Source of the DNA: Sediminibacterium sp.
GTDB taxonomy: Bacteria > Bacteroidota > Bacteroidia > Chitinophagales > Chitinophagaceae
DNA length: 31,445 bases
Direction: 5' to 3'
Assembly (NCBI GenBank): GCA_030158535.1
Contig: JAOASV010000245.1
Location: forward strand, 2,516-33,960
Part shown: positions 7,253-15,170 of the stretch, piece after piece
Layout of the letters: each line of letters begins with the position of its first letter
Numbering within the stretch: the first letter of the stretch is position 1
Program-made: the position numbers and the translations under genes
The notes under the pieces: generated by a model
What the model saw: only the letters and a program-made list of their open reading frames with translations
The model's database searches: none
Told to the model about the DNA's origin: nothing

Positions 7253-8350
7253 TTAATACAATGTTTTTCTTTTGCCACTTTCAAAATCATTAAAAATAAA
7301 ACTGCCCAAATTGTCAAGTGACGCAAAATAGGCTTTACCATTATTCATTTCTGTAAACTCTTCTACAAACTTTTGTAAATACGGATCCGATGCAATCATA
7401 AATGTTGTAATCGGAATTTTTAATTTTTTACACTGTGCCGCAAGGTTAATACAACGGTTCACCACTTTACGGTCTAATCCAAAACTATTTTTGTAATAAC
7501 GGCCGCCAATTTTTAAACATGTTGGTTTGCCATCCGTAATCATAAATATTTGCTTGTTTGACGTTTTACGTTTGCGCAGTATATCCATCGCTAACTCAAG
7601 CCCAGCAACGGTATTGGTATGGTAGGGCCCTACTTGTAAATAGGGCAGGTCTTTAATTTCTACCTGCCACGCATCGTTACCAAATACTACAATATCGATG
7701 GTGTCTTTTGGATATTTTTTTGTGATGAGTTCGCAAAGCGCCATCGCTACTTTTTTTGCTGGCGTAATTCTATCCTCACCATATAAAATCATGGAGTGCG
7801 AAATATCAATCATGAGCACCGTAGACGTTTGGGTTTTAAAATCCGCTTCTCTAATTACTAAATCATCTTCGTGCATCGAAAAAGAATCGACACCTCTATT
7901 AATTTGTGCGTTTTTAATGCTCTCCGTAAAATCTATTTGTTCCATCAAATCACCAAACTGAAAAGAGCGGGTGTCTGAGTTGATATCACCGGTAGGTCCG
8001 GCTTTGGTAGTGCTATGGTTTCCTTGTTTGCCTTTTTTTAACTTCCCAAAAATTTCCTCAAGGCTTTTTTGACGAATGGTTTGTTCCGTTTTTGCGGTGA
8101 TGGCAAACTTACCCTCTTGTGGGTTTTCTTTTAAATAACCGTTTTGCTTGAGGTCTTCAATAAAATCACCTACACCATACTGGTCGTCGGTAAATTTATG
8201 GGTACGGTCTAGTTGATTGAGCCAGTCTAACGCCTCTGTAGCATCACCACTGGTGTAATTTAATAGCTGGGTAAAGATGTCAAGCATCTGCTCAAATATG
8301 GATTTTGAGTTTTCACCAGGTACAAAATTGATAAAACGATGTCCAATCAT
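7253..8350 (-). CDS. VWA-domain protein, partner of the adjacent AAA+ ATPase
   Basis: This 365-residue protein has a mixed helical N-terminal region (1-170) and a C-terminal von Willebrand A domain (about 175-365). The metal-ion-dependent adhesion site is complete by eye: DISHS (182-186) gives the DxSxS motif, a Thr lies in GPYHTNT (241-247) and an Asp in ITDGKPT (271-277). No signal peptide is present, so it should be cytoplasmic. In MoxR/VWA systems such as RavA-ViaA, the VWA protein binds the ATPase and targets it to clients. Here the VWA gene comes first and the ATPase gene begins 2 bp after its stop, the reverse of the ravA-viaA order. The gene starts 28 bp after the symporter stop, so read-through from that gene is possible. 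Confidence 0.82.
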   Translation of the reverse strand: MIGHRFINFVPGENSKSIFEQMLDIFTQLLNYTSGDATEALDWLNQLDRTHKFTDDQYGVGDFIEDLKQNGYLKENPQEGKFAITAKTEQTIRQKSLEEIFGKLKKGKQGNHSTTKAGPTGDINSDTRSFQFGDLMEQIDFTESIKNAQINRGVDSFSMHEDDLVIREADFKTQTSTVLMIDISHSMILYGEDRITPAKKVAMALCELITKKYPKDTIDIVVFGNDAWQVEIKDLPYLQVGPYHTNTVAGLELAMDILRKRKTSNKQIFMITDGKPTCLKIGGRYYKNSFGLDRKVVNRCINLAAQCKKLKIPITTFMIASDPYLQKFVEEFTEMNNGKAYFASLDNLGSFIFNDFESGKRKTLY

Positions 8351-8378
8351 AAGTATCTAAAGTAACAAATAGTATGCA

Positions 8379-9599
8379 CTAAAGTTCGTTTTTGTGCATA
8401 CCAAAGGCTTTATACATTCTAGACCGGTCAAACATTTTTTCGTTATTGGAAATGAAAATAGCAGCAACCCCGTTGCCAATAAAGTTGGTAATAGCTCTTG
8501 CTTCAGACATAAAGCGGTCTACGCCTAGTAGCAAGGCCAGCCCTTCTATTGGAATTACTTTGGTGGCAGTTAAAGTAGAAGCTAAAATAATAAATCCACT
8601 GCCTGTTACACCCGCAGCACCTTTAGAGGTTACCATTAAAATACCAATGATGGTAATGATTTGTTCCAAACTGAGTTGGATATGAAAAACCTGGGCCAAA
8701 AATATAATGGCCATCGATAAATAAATAGAAGTGCCGTCCAAATTAAATGAATAGCCAGCCGGGACCACAAGACCTACCACAGATTTATGGCATCCCATAT
8801 GTTCTAACTTTTCCATCAGTGATGGTAGCGCCGCTTCTGAAGAAGAAGTGCCTAAAACAATGAGTAGTTCATTTTTAATAAAGCCTAAATATTTCCAAAT
8901 GCTTATTTTATAATAACGCAAAACAGCGCCGAGCATTAGAAAAATAAACAGCGCCATTGTAATGTATACACATGCCATGAGCTTTCCTAAGGGTACTAAT
9001 GTTGCTACGCCATATTTACCAATCGTATACGCCATACCGCCAAAAGCCCCAATGGGCGCTAGTTTCATAACAAGGTGAAGTCCTCTAAATACATATTTAG
9101 ACATCCAGTACACCTTAGGTAAAATAGCTTCTTTGCTTTTTAATTTACTAACCACAATGCCAGCGGTGATTGCAAAAAGTAAAACCTGAATGGTCAAATT
9201 GTCTTTAAAAAACTGAACCCAAGAAATAGAAACATTGCCGCCACTATATTTTGAAATATCTCCTTTAGCAACAATACTTGTATTTACAGAAGCGCCTGGC
9301 TCTAATAAATAACCAACGCCAATACCAATCAATAATGCTATTGTGGTTACAATTTCAAAATACAAAAGAGCCTTGCCGCCCACTTTTCCTACTTTTTTAA
9401 AATCCCCCATTCCACAAATACCTGTAACAATGGTTAGTAAAATAATAGGATTGATAAATAATTTAATAACGTCAATAAAATATTTACCTAAGGGTTGCAT
9501 GGCCACACCGGTTGCAGGAAAAAAATGTCCTACAAGTATCCCTGATGTGATAGCAAATAATACCCAAAAAGTTAAATTGGTTGCGATTTTTTTTATCAT
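8379..9599 (-). CDS. Dicarboxylate/amino-acid:cation symporter (DAACS family)
   Basis: This inner-membrane carrier (406 residues from this start) takes up C4-dicarboxylates or acidic amino acids with Na+ or H+. The family hallmarks are present in order: N-terminal LTFWVLFAITSGILVGHFFP, the serine-rich hairpin GTSSSEAALPSLMEKL, the NLDGTSIYLSMAIIFLAQ helix, and TSKGAAGVTGSGFIILASTL followed by LLGVDRFMSEARAITNFIGN. The length is normal. I chose the ATG at 9599 (MIKKIATNLTFW) over an in-frame ATG at 9641. It matches usual DctA/GltP starts, and a -7-like box TATATTTA at 9630-9637 would place the transcript start between the two. Which substrate is used cannot be told from sequence alone. Confidence 0.9.
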   Translation of the reverse strand: MIKKIATNLTFWVLFAITSGILVGHFFPATGVAMQPLGKYFIDVIKLFINPIILLTIVTGICGMGDFKKVGKVGGKALLYFEIVTTIALLIGIGVGYLLEPGASVNTSIVAKGDISKYSGGNVSISWVQFFKDNLTIQVLLFAITAGIVVSKLKSKEAILPKVYWMSKYVFRGLHLVMKLAPIGAFGGMAYTIGKYGVATLVPLGKLMACVYITMALFIFLMLGAVLRYYKISIWKYLGFIKNELLIVLGTSSSEAALPSLMEKLEHMGCHKSVVGLVVPAGYSFNLDGTSIYLSMAIIFLAQVFHIQLSLEQIITIIGILMVTSKGAAGVTGSGFIILASTLTATKVIPIEGLALLLGVDRFMSEARAITNFIGNGVAAIFISNNEKMFDRSRMYKAFGMHKNEL

Positions 9600-9629
9600 G
9601 TTCACGCGGTTCTTACACAAGAGATGCCC

Positions 9630-9637
9630 TAAATATA
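9630..9637 (-). promoter_or_regulatory. Possible -7 promoter box of the symporter gene
   Basis: The minus strand reads TATATTTA, seven of eight positions of TAnnTTTG, 30 bp upstream of the chosen ATG at 9599. No convincing -33 element is seen. Confidence 0.3.
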
Positions 9638-9733
9638 GCATTAAATTAAATGGGTTAATAACCTATTGATACATGTCGTTTTCCTTGTTTTGAACCTATT
9701 CAAGTATGCATTGTTATACAATTAAACAGCAAC

Positions 9734-10330
9734 ATGAAAGCTTTATACATTTTTTTAGGGCTATGTGCCATTTATATTATTTTTCAATCTTTTGTAACCA
9801 ATAGTGCAGTAAAAACGGAAAAGCAAAAATATAGGACCGTATTAAAAGATGATGAGCTTGAAATAAGATACTATCCGTCAGCAACCATGGCCACCGTTTA
9901 TTCGAGTGCAACAAACTACAAATCAGTGGCTAATAGCGGTTTTGGAAAACTAGCCCGATTTATATTTGGCGGCAACAAAGAAAACGAGCGCATTGCAATG
10001 ACCGCTCCAGTAAGAATGAATATGTCAGAAAAGGGCGCAGAAATGAGTTTTGTAATGCCCACAAAATACAATGAAAGTAACTTACCTAAACCCAATGACG
10101 AGAGCATTCGCATTCATGAGTCAGCTCCGCAATACGCCGCAATAATTTCGTTTAGCGGATACGCAAACGACGAAAAAATTACGCTCTACAAAAACAAAAT
10201 ATTACAAATACTATCAAAACGCAATATTAAAGTTACAGGCAATTACACTTTTTTAGGATACAACGCGCCTTATCAAATGATTGCAAGAATCAATGAAATT
10301 GCTATTCCTATAGAATGGAATGAACAATAG
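9734..10330 (+). CDS. SOUL-family heme-binding protein
   Basis: This 198-residue protein begins with a hydrophobic anchor or signal segment (LYIFLGLCAIYIIFQSFV, residues 4-21) and then a SOUL/HBP domain. Family features include the DDELEIRYYPSATMATV strand, GFGKLARFIFGGN, the strongly conserved ERIAMTAPVRM (about 86-96), SFVMPTKYN, and the LGYNAPYQM and NEIAIPI segments near the end. SOUL proteins bind heme or tetrapyrroles. Bacterial members are poorly characterised, but in Bacteroidota they often sit near photolyase genes, as here, where photolyase genes lie on both sides. It is likely membrane-tethered facing the periplasm. The gene stands alone, with a 134-bp gap upstream and 62 bp before the TonB receptor gene. 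Confidence 0.88.
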   Translation: MKALYIFLGLCAIYIIFQSFVTNSAVKTEKQKYRTVLKDDELEIRYYPSATMATVYSSATNYKSVANSGFGKLARFIFGGNKENERIAMTAPVRMNMSEKGAEMSFVMPTKYNESNLPKPNDESIRIHESAPQYAAIISFSGYANDEKITLYKNKILQILSKRNIKVTGNYTFLGYNAPYQMIARINEIAIPIEWNEQ

Positions 10331-10392
10331 AGGGGGCTTAAAAACGTTATAGAATTCAACCAATTAGCGTTTCTATTGTTTAACAATTATCT

Positions 10393-12705
10393 ATGCGTTA
10401 CAAAATATATGTTTTTTCTTTCCTCCTTTGCCTAGGGGTGCATTTTACACCAGTAGCAGCACAACAAAACTATGTAGTTAGCGGTAGTGTTCGCGACAAA
10501 CAAACAGGCGAATCCTTAATTAAGGCCGTGGTGCGTATCCAGGAATTACCCAACGCGGGTATTATTTCTAATGAGTACGGTTTTTATTCCTTGTCGCTAC
10601 CAAAAGGCAATTACTCCGTTGTGGTATCACAAGTAGGGTATGAGACGCTGGTTCAAAAAATAAAACTAGACAGCAGTCAAACCATCAACTTTTCTTTACA
10701 AACAAAAAATGTATTAAAAGAAGTGGTGGTAGAATCGTCTCGAAAAAACGACAATTTAACCAAGGCACAAATGGGTACCGAAACCATTAACATGTCTGCG
10801 ATTAGTAAAGTGCCCGTTATTTTTGGAGAAAAGGATCTTTTAAAAACAATTCAATTGTTACCGGGTGTAAAATCGGCGGGCGAAGGAAACAGCGGTTTTT
10901 TTGTGCGCGGTGGTGGTGCTGATCAAAATTTAATTTTACTTGACGAAGCGCCCGTTTACAATGCCACACACTTACTTGGATTTTTTAGTACGTTTAATAG
11001 TGATGCCATTAAAGACGCTACTATTATCAAAGGCAATAGCGCCAGTCAATACGGCGGCAGGCTTTCATCGGTACTGGACGTAAAAATGAAAGAAGGCAAT
11101 AACCAAGACTATACCGTTAATGGTGGAATTGGTTTAATTAGTAGTAAAGTGAGCATTGAAGGACCACTTCAAAAAAATAAATCTTCGTTTATTCTTTCTG
11201 GGAGAAGAACCTATGCGGATATGTTTTTAAAAGCAACCGAAAAATTTAAAGACAATATTTTATATTTCTATGATTTAAATGCAAAAGCAAATTATCAAAT
11301 CAACGCAAAAAATAAAATTTACGTATCGGGTTATTTTGGGAGAGATGAGCTTGGTCTTGGCCAAGAGTTTGGAATTGACTGGGGCAATAAAACTGGCACC
11401 ATCAGATGGAATAAAATTATTAGCAATAAACTCTTTTTAAATACTTCTTTAATTTATAGCGACTATAATTACAATGTGAAATTAAAAAACGGTGAAACCA
11501 ATTTTAATATCAATTCAAATATTAAAGATGTAAACCTCAAGCAAGATTATACATTTTATGCAAATGGCACCAATACGCTCCGTTTTGGATTTAACAGCAT
11601 TTTGCATACCATCACACCAAGTACATTTAGCGGCACTGTAATTAATAGCGTGTCTAAAGAGGGCAGAAATGGATTAGAAAACGCAGTTTACCTCACCAAC
11701 AATTATAGAGTCACTAACCAACTAACCATTGATTACGGTGTTCGACTATCGATGTATAGTTTAATGGGAGGGGATGTATATAATATTTATGAAAATGGGG
11801 TACTTAATTCGTCTATCAAACTAAACAAATCAAGTTTTGGAAAAACCTATATAAATCCAGAACCCCGTATTACCACCAACTACCGTATCAATGACGAAAC
11901 CAGTATTAAAGCTGGTTATGCTAGAAACGTGCAACACTTGCACTTATTAAGCAACTCGGTGGCGTCTAGTCCATCCGATCAGTGGATTGGTAACTCGTAT
12001 AATATCAAACCAGAAATTGCGGATCAAATAAGTGTGGGCTATGTAACAAAAGCATTTAAAAGTAATTTTGAATTTACTGCCGAAGCTTATTATAAATATT
12101 TACAAAATCAAATAGACTATAAAGACGGTGCCGAAATCAATACGGTTTCGGATGTTGAAAGTGTTTTATTATATGGTATAGGAAGAGCATATGGTCTTGA
12201 ATTATTGTTAAAGAAAAAAGAAGGGCGCTTAACAGGATGGGTTGGCTACACAATTTCTAAAACAGAAAGAAAAATTGAAGGAATCAATGAGAACAACTGG
12301 TACAATGCCCGTCAGGATCGAACGCATGATATATCGGTTGTTGGTATTTATGATTTAAACGATCGCTGGTCTATATCTGGTGTGTTTGTTTATAATACCG
12401 GAGACGCTGTAACATATCCTACAGGAAAATATACGCTGCAAGGACAAACGCTTTATCAATACGCTGCAAGAAACGAAAATCGTATGCCGGCCTATCACCG
12501 ACTTGATTTTAGTGCTACCTATGAAAAAAATAAAACTAAAAGAATGCATGGCTCTTGGAATTTTAGTTTGTACAATGTATATGGTAGAGAAAATGCATAC
12601 CGTATAAGTTTTAAAGACGACCCCAATGATCCAACTAGAACTCAAATTATTAGGACGGCTCTTTTTAAATGGGTACCAAGTGTAACCTATCAATTTAAAT
12701 TTTAG
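10393..12705 (+). CDS. TonB-dependent outer-membrane receptor with carboxypeptidase-like N-terminal domain
   Basis: This 770-residue receptor should import a ligand across the outer membrane using TonB energy. In order there is a signal peptide (1-24), a CarboxypepD_reg-like beta-sandwich (about 28-105, with SGSVRDKQTGESLIKAVVRI), a plug domain (about 125-235, with LLKTIQLLPGVKSAGEGNSG, FFVRGGGADQNLILLDEAPVYN and SASQYGGRLSSVLDVKM) and a long beta-barrel ending in the aromatic SVTYQFKF. It is shorter than typical SusC proteins (about 1000 residues) and no SusD gene follows. Instead a DUF4249 lipoprotein gene starts 2 bp after the stop, a common Bacteroidota pairing whose substrate is mostly unknown. 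No anti-sigma gene is present to suggest regulation. The ligand cannot be predicted. Confidence 0.92.
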   Translation: MRYKIYVFSFLLCLGVHFTPVAAQQNYVVSGSVRDKQTGESLIKAVVRIQELPNAGIISNEYGFYSLSLPKGNYSVVVSQVGYETLVQKIKLDSSQTINFSLQTKNVLKEVVVESSRKNDNLTKAQMGTETINMSAISKVPVIFGEKDLLKTIQLLPGVKSAGEGNSGFFVRGGGADQNLILLDEAPVYNATHLLGFFSTFNSDAIKDATIIKGNSASQYGGRLSSVLDVKMKEGNNQDYTVNGGIGLISSKVSIEGPLQKNKSSFILSGRRTYADMFLKATEKFKDNILYFYDLNAKANYQINAKNKIYVSGYFGRDELGLGQEFGIDWGNKTGTIRWNKIISNKLFLNTSLIYSDYNYNVKLKNGETNFNINSNIKDVNLKQDYTFYANGTNTLRFGFNSILHTITPSTFSGTVINSVSKEGRNGLENAVYLTNNYRVTNQLTIDYGVRLSMYSLMGGDVYNIYENGVLNSSIKLNKSSFGKTYINPEPRITTNYRINDETSIKAGYARNVQHLHLLSNSVASSPSDQWIGNSYNIKPEIADQISVGYVTKAFKSNFEFTAEAYYKYLQNQIDYKDGAEINTVSDVESVLLYGIGRAYGLELLLKKKEGRLTGWVGYTISKTERKIEGINENNWYNARQDRTHDISVVGIYDLNDRWSISGVFVYNTGDAVTYPTGKYTLQGQTLYQYAARNENRMPAYHRLDFSATYEKNKTKRMHGSWNFSLYNVYGRENAYRISFKDDPNDPTRTQIIRTALFKWVPSVTYQFKF

Positions 12706-12707
12706 GC

Positions 12708-13502
12708 ATGAAAAAAATTATACTTCTATTCTCGCTCTTTGCCACCACACTTGTTGGTTGTGACAAAGAAATAACATTGGAACTAGATGACAGCCAACCC
12801 AAGCTTGTAATTGATGGTAGCATTACGGATCAAGCTGGGCCTTATTTTGTGCAGCTGTCTATGTCTACGTCTGTTAATAATCCAACGCGTATAAATGGTG
12901 TAAATAATGCCCGCGTAATTATTACCGATCAAGCGGGGGTTAAAGACAGTTTACAACTTGTAAGCAATGGTCTGTATAGAACGCAAAAAATAAAAGGTGT
13001 AGAAGGCGGAACCTACAACTTAGAAGTTTTGGTAGATCAAAAAAAATATACCGCTTCTGCTAGTATGCCCCAAAAAGTAAATTTAGATAGTTTACGCATC
13101 AATACTTTTCCTTTTAATGGCGAAATTAGATACAGTGTGATTCCGGTTTATTCAGATCCAATAATGCTTGGTAATAGTTACCGCTTTATTCAAAAAATTA
13201 ACGACACCTTAGATCTAACTTTTCACGTATTTAATGATAACCTAAATAATGGAAAAGTAAATCAACGACCATTAAGAGGTGGTGACGATAATTTAAAAAT
13301 CAAACCACGTGACAACGTTTTTGTAGAAATGCAATGCATTTCAAATACTAGCTATACGTATTATTATAGTTTAAACCTTCAATCTGGTGCTGGACCGGGA
13401 GGCGGGACTGCGCCATCTAATCCACCTTCCAATATAGAAGGTGGAGCACTTGGTATTTTTTCGGCGCATACGGTGCAGCGTAAAACAGTTACGATTCGGT
13501 AA
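12708..13502 (+). CDS. DUF4249-family outer-membrane lipoprotein
   Basis: This 264-residue lipoprotein carries a signal ending in a lipobox (TTLVGC, Cys18). The start of the mature protein, DKEITLELDDSQPKLVIDGSITDQAGPYFVQLS, is typical of DUF4249, a family of beta-rich lipoproteins encoded next to TonB receptors. The middle has NNARVIITDQAG and the ending GALGIFSAHTVQRKTVTI is the usual family terminus, so the gene is complete though on the short side. It starts 2 bp after the receptor stop, so the two are almost certainly co-translated. It probably sits on the surface as a cap or ligand-capturing subunit of the receptor, by analogy with SusD. The biochemical function is unknown. Confidence 0.85.
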   Translation: MKKIILLFSLFATTLVGCDKEITLELDDSQPKLVIDGSITDQAGPYFVQLSMSTSVNNPTRINGVNNARVIITDQAGVKDSLQLVSNGLYRTQKIKGVEGGTYNLEVLVDQKKYTASASMPQKVNLDSLRINTFPFNGEIRYSVIPVYSDPIMLGNSYRFIQKINDTLDLTFHVFNDNLNNGKVNQRPLRGGDDNLKIKPRDNVFVEMQCISNTSYTYYYSLNLQSGAGPGGGTAPSNPPSNIEGGALGIFSAHTVQRKTVTIR

Positions 13503-13526
13503 AGAAAAAAGACCAAACCAATTATT

Positions 13527-14993
13527 TTGGATAAGCAAAAAATTAATATTGTTTGGTTTAAAAGAGACCTTCGGTTAACCGATCACGCCCCTTTAGTAGC
13601 AGCGATTGATGAGCGTATCCCAACGCTTTTATTATATTGTTTTGAGCCCTCCATAATGGCCGGAGAGGATAGTGACGAAAGGCATTGGCGATTTGTTTAC
13701 GAATCAATTGTTGACATGCAATTGGAACTCAATAAAAAAAATGCAAGGCTCTATTATTTTCATAACGAAGTGAAACCTGTACTACTCGGTTTACTAGAAG
13801 TTTACGATATTCAAAACATCTATTCGCATATAGAAGTAGGTAATCAAAAAACCTATGACAGAGATTTAGACATCCAATCTTTATGTAAAGAGCATCATAT
13901 TATTTGGAAAGAATTTCAAATACATGGCGTTATTCGAAAACTAAAGTCAAGAAAAAATTGGAAGCAGCGCTGGGAACAAACCATGACATCGCCCATTACA
14001 GTTACGCCTGAGCAGGATTGGAATATTGTAACACTAAATCCGGAACTATATGAAACACTGAAAGGACCGGATTTGTCAAAAAATATCACAACACCGCATC
14101 CAAATTTTCAAAAAGGTGGTGCTACAATGGCTTGGCGTTATTTAGAAAGTTTTATTGAGGACCGGCACAAAAATTATAGCTATCATATATCAAAGCCGCT
14201 ATTGAGTAGAAAGGGTTGTAGCAGGATATCTCCTTACTTAGCCTATGGAAACATAAGTATGCGCTCCGTGTATCAATTCACATGCGCTGCATATGCGAAT
14301 GCCAAAAACAAGCGCGCACTTTCTAATTTTATTTCACGCTTACACTGGCATTGTCATTTTATTCAAAAATTTGAAGACGAATGTCGAATGGAATTTGAGC
14401 ACGTCAATAAAGCCTATGATGCCATCATAAAACCTAAAAACGAAGCTTATATTACTGCATGGCAAGATGGGAAAACGGGCGTTCCTATTGTAGATGCTTG
14501 CATGCGCGCTTTACAAGAAACGGGCTATATTAATTTTAGAATGAGAGCCATGGTTGTTTCTTTTTTTGTGTACAATCTTTGGCAGGATTGGCGGGAGCTT
14601 CATTTTTTAGCACGTCAATTTTTAGACTATGAACCAGGTATTCATTACCCGCAATTACAAATGCAATCGGGTGTTACCGGCATTAATACCATTCGGATTT
14701 ATAACCCTGTTAAAAACTCGCAAGAACATGATAGTGAAGGGCTTTTTATAAAACGGTGGATCAAAGAACTTAAAAACGTACCGGCATCACTAATTCATGA
14801 ACCTTGGAAAATGAGTGCCATTGAACAGGCCATGTATGGTTGTGTCATTGATAAAGACTACCCGTCACCGATTGTTGACATTGAACTGTCCAGAAAAAAA
14901 GCCAGTGATATTGTATGGGGTTTTAAAAAAACCGACCGCGTAAAAACAGAGGGGAAAAGAATCTTAAAAAAACATACCAGCTCAATACTGTAG
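13527..14993 (+). CDS. Photolyase/cryptochrome-family protein lacking the WQW motif
   Basis: This 488-residue protein has the classical order: an N-terminal antenna alpha/beta domain (INIVWFKRDLRLTDHAPL, 6-23) and a C-terminal FAD domain with SRISPYLAYGNISMRSVYQ (232-250), LHWHCHFIQKFE (272-283), AWQDGKTGVPIVDACMRAL (311-329), WREL (355-358), IRIYNPVKNSQEHDSEG (389-405) and FIKRWIKEL. Aligned by eye to E. coli photolyase, the region holding the FAD-proximal Trp (W382) reads YPQLQMQSG (374-382), so both Trp of the usual WQW are absent, and N378 aligns with His373. Repair or signalling activity is therefore uncertain. The only good start is TTG at 13527; the nearest upstream in-frame stop is close and no ATG precedes the conserved IVWFKRDLR. 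It begins 24 bp after the DUF4249 gene, so it may share that transcript. Confidence 0.85.
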   Translation: MDKQKINIVWFKRDLRLTDHAPLVAAIDERIPTLLLYCFEPSIMAGEDSDERHWRFVYESIVDMQLELNKKNARLYYFHNEVKPVLLGLLEVYDIQNIYSHIEVGNQKTYDRDLDIQSLCKEHHIIWKEFQIHGVIRKLKSRKNWKQRWEQTMTSPITVTPEQDWNIVTLNPELYETLKGPDLSKNITTPHPNFQKGGATMAWRYLESFIEDRHKNYSYHISKPLLSRKGCSRISPYLAYGNISMRSVYQFTCAAYANAKNKRALSNFISRLHWHCHFIQKFEDECRMEFEHVNKAYDAIIKPKNEAYITAWQDGKTGVPIVDACMRALQETGYINFRMRAMVVSFFVYNLWQDWRELHFLARQFLDYEPGIHYPQLQMQSGVTGINTIRIYNPVKNSQEHDSEGLFIKRWIKELKNVPASLIHEPWKMSAIEQAMYGCVIDKDYPSPIVDIELSRKKASDIVWGFKKTDRVKTEGKRILKKHTSSIL

Positions 14994-15000
14994 AGGCATT

Positions 15001-15031
15001 AAAAAGCCCCAGCTGTTACAACTGAGGCTTT
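15001..15031 (-). terminator. Rho-independent terminator of tRNA-Phe
   Basis: The strands pair as AAAGCC-C-CAG (15003-15012) with CTG-A-GGCTTT (15022-15031), a stem of nine base pairs with one mismatch and a 9-base loop. Read on the minus strand, the stem is followed by TTTTT. It begins two bases after the tRNA 3' end. It could also act weakly against plus-strand transcripts leaving the photolyase gene. Confidence 0.75.
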
Positions 15032-15032
15032 G

Positions 15033-15105
15033 TGGTGTGGGCCGGGATCGAACCGGCGACACAAGGATTTTCAGTCCTTTGCTCTACCGACTGAGCTACC
15101 GCACC
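15033..15105 (-). tRNA. tRNA-Phe (anticodon GAA)
   Basis: The minus strand folds into a full cloverleaf of 73 nt: acceptor GGTGCGG, D-arm GCTCAGTCGGTAGAGC, anticodon arm AAGGA-CTGAAAA-TCCTT with anticodon GAA, and T-arm GCCGG-TTCGATC-CCGGC. The discriminator base is A and the CCA tail is not encoded. One oddity is the acceptor stem: the 3' side is CCACACC, giving a C5-A68 mismatch with GGTGCGG. A -7-like promoter box lies 18 bases upstream and a terminator lies just downstream, so it appears to be an independent unit, although asnS ends only 65 bp upstream on the same strand. Confidence 0.97.
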
Positions 15106-15122
15106 ATTCCCATTCGGGGCAG

Positions 15123-15130
15123 CAAAAATA
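15123..15130 (-). promoter_or_regulatory. -7 promoter box of tRNA-Phe
   Basis: The minus strand reads TATTTTTG, a full match to the Bacteroidota -7 consensus TAnnTTTG, 17 bp before the mature tRNA 5' end at 15105. The -33 region (about 15150) has no clear TTTG. Confidence 0.5.
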
Positions 15131-15170
15131 GGGGGATTTCACATATAATCCACAGTTCAATCCATATTTT

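Noticed and set aside
5694..8350. BchI/BchD magnesium chelatase for chlorophyll synthesis
   Set aside because: The proteins share the fold, but no other tetrapyrrole or photosynthesis genes are present and the lengths and C-terminal regions differ; a MoxR/VWA pair fits better.
10393..13502. SusC/SusD polysaccharide utilisation locus linked to the pectinesterase
   Set aside because: The receptor is short for SusC, its partner is DUF4249 rather than SusD, and the pectinesterase lies 9 kb away on the other side of unrelated genes.
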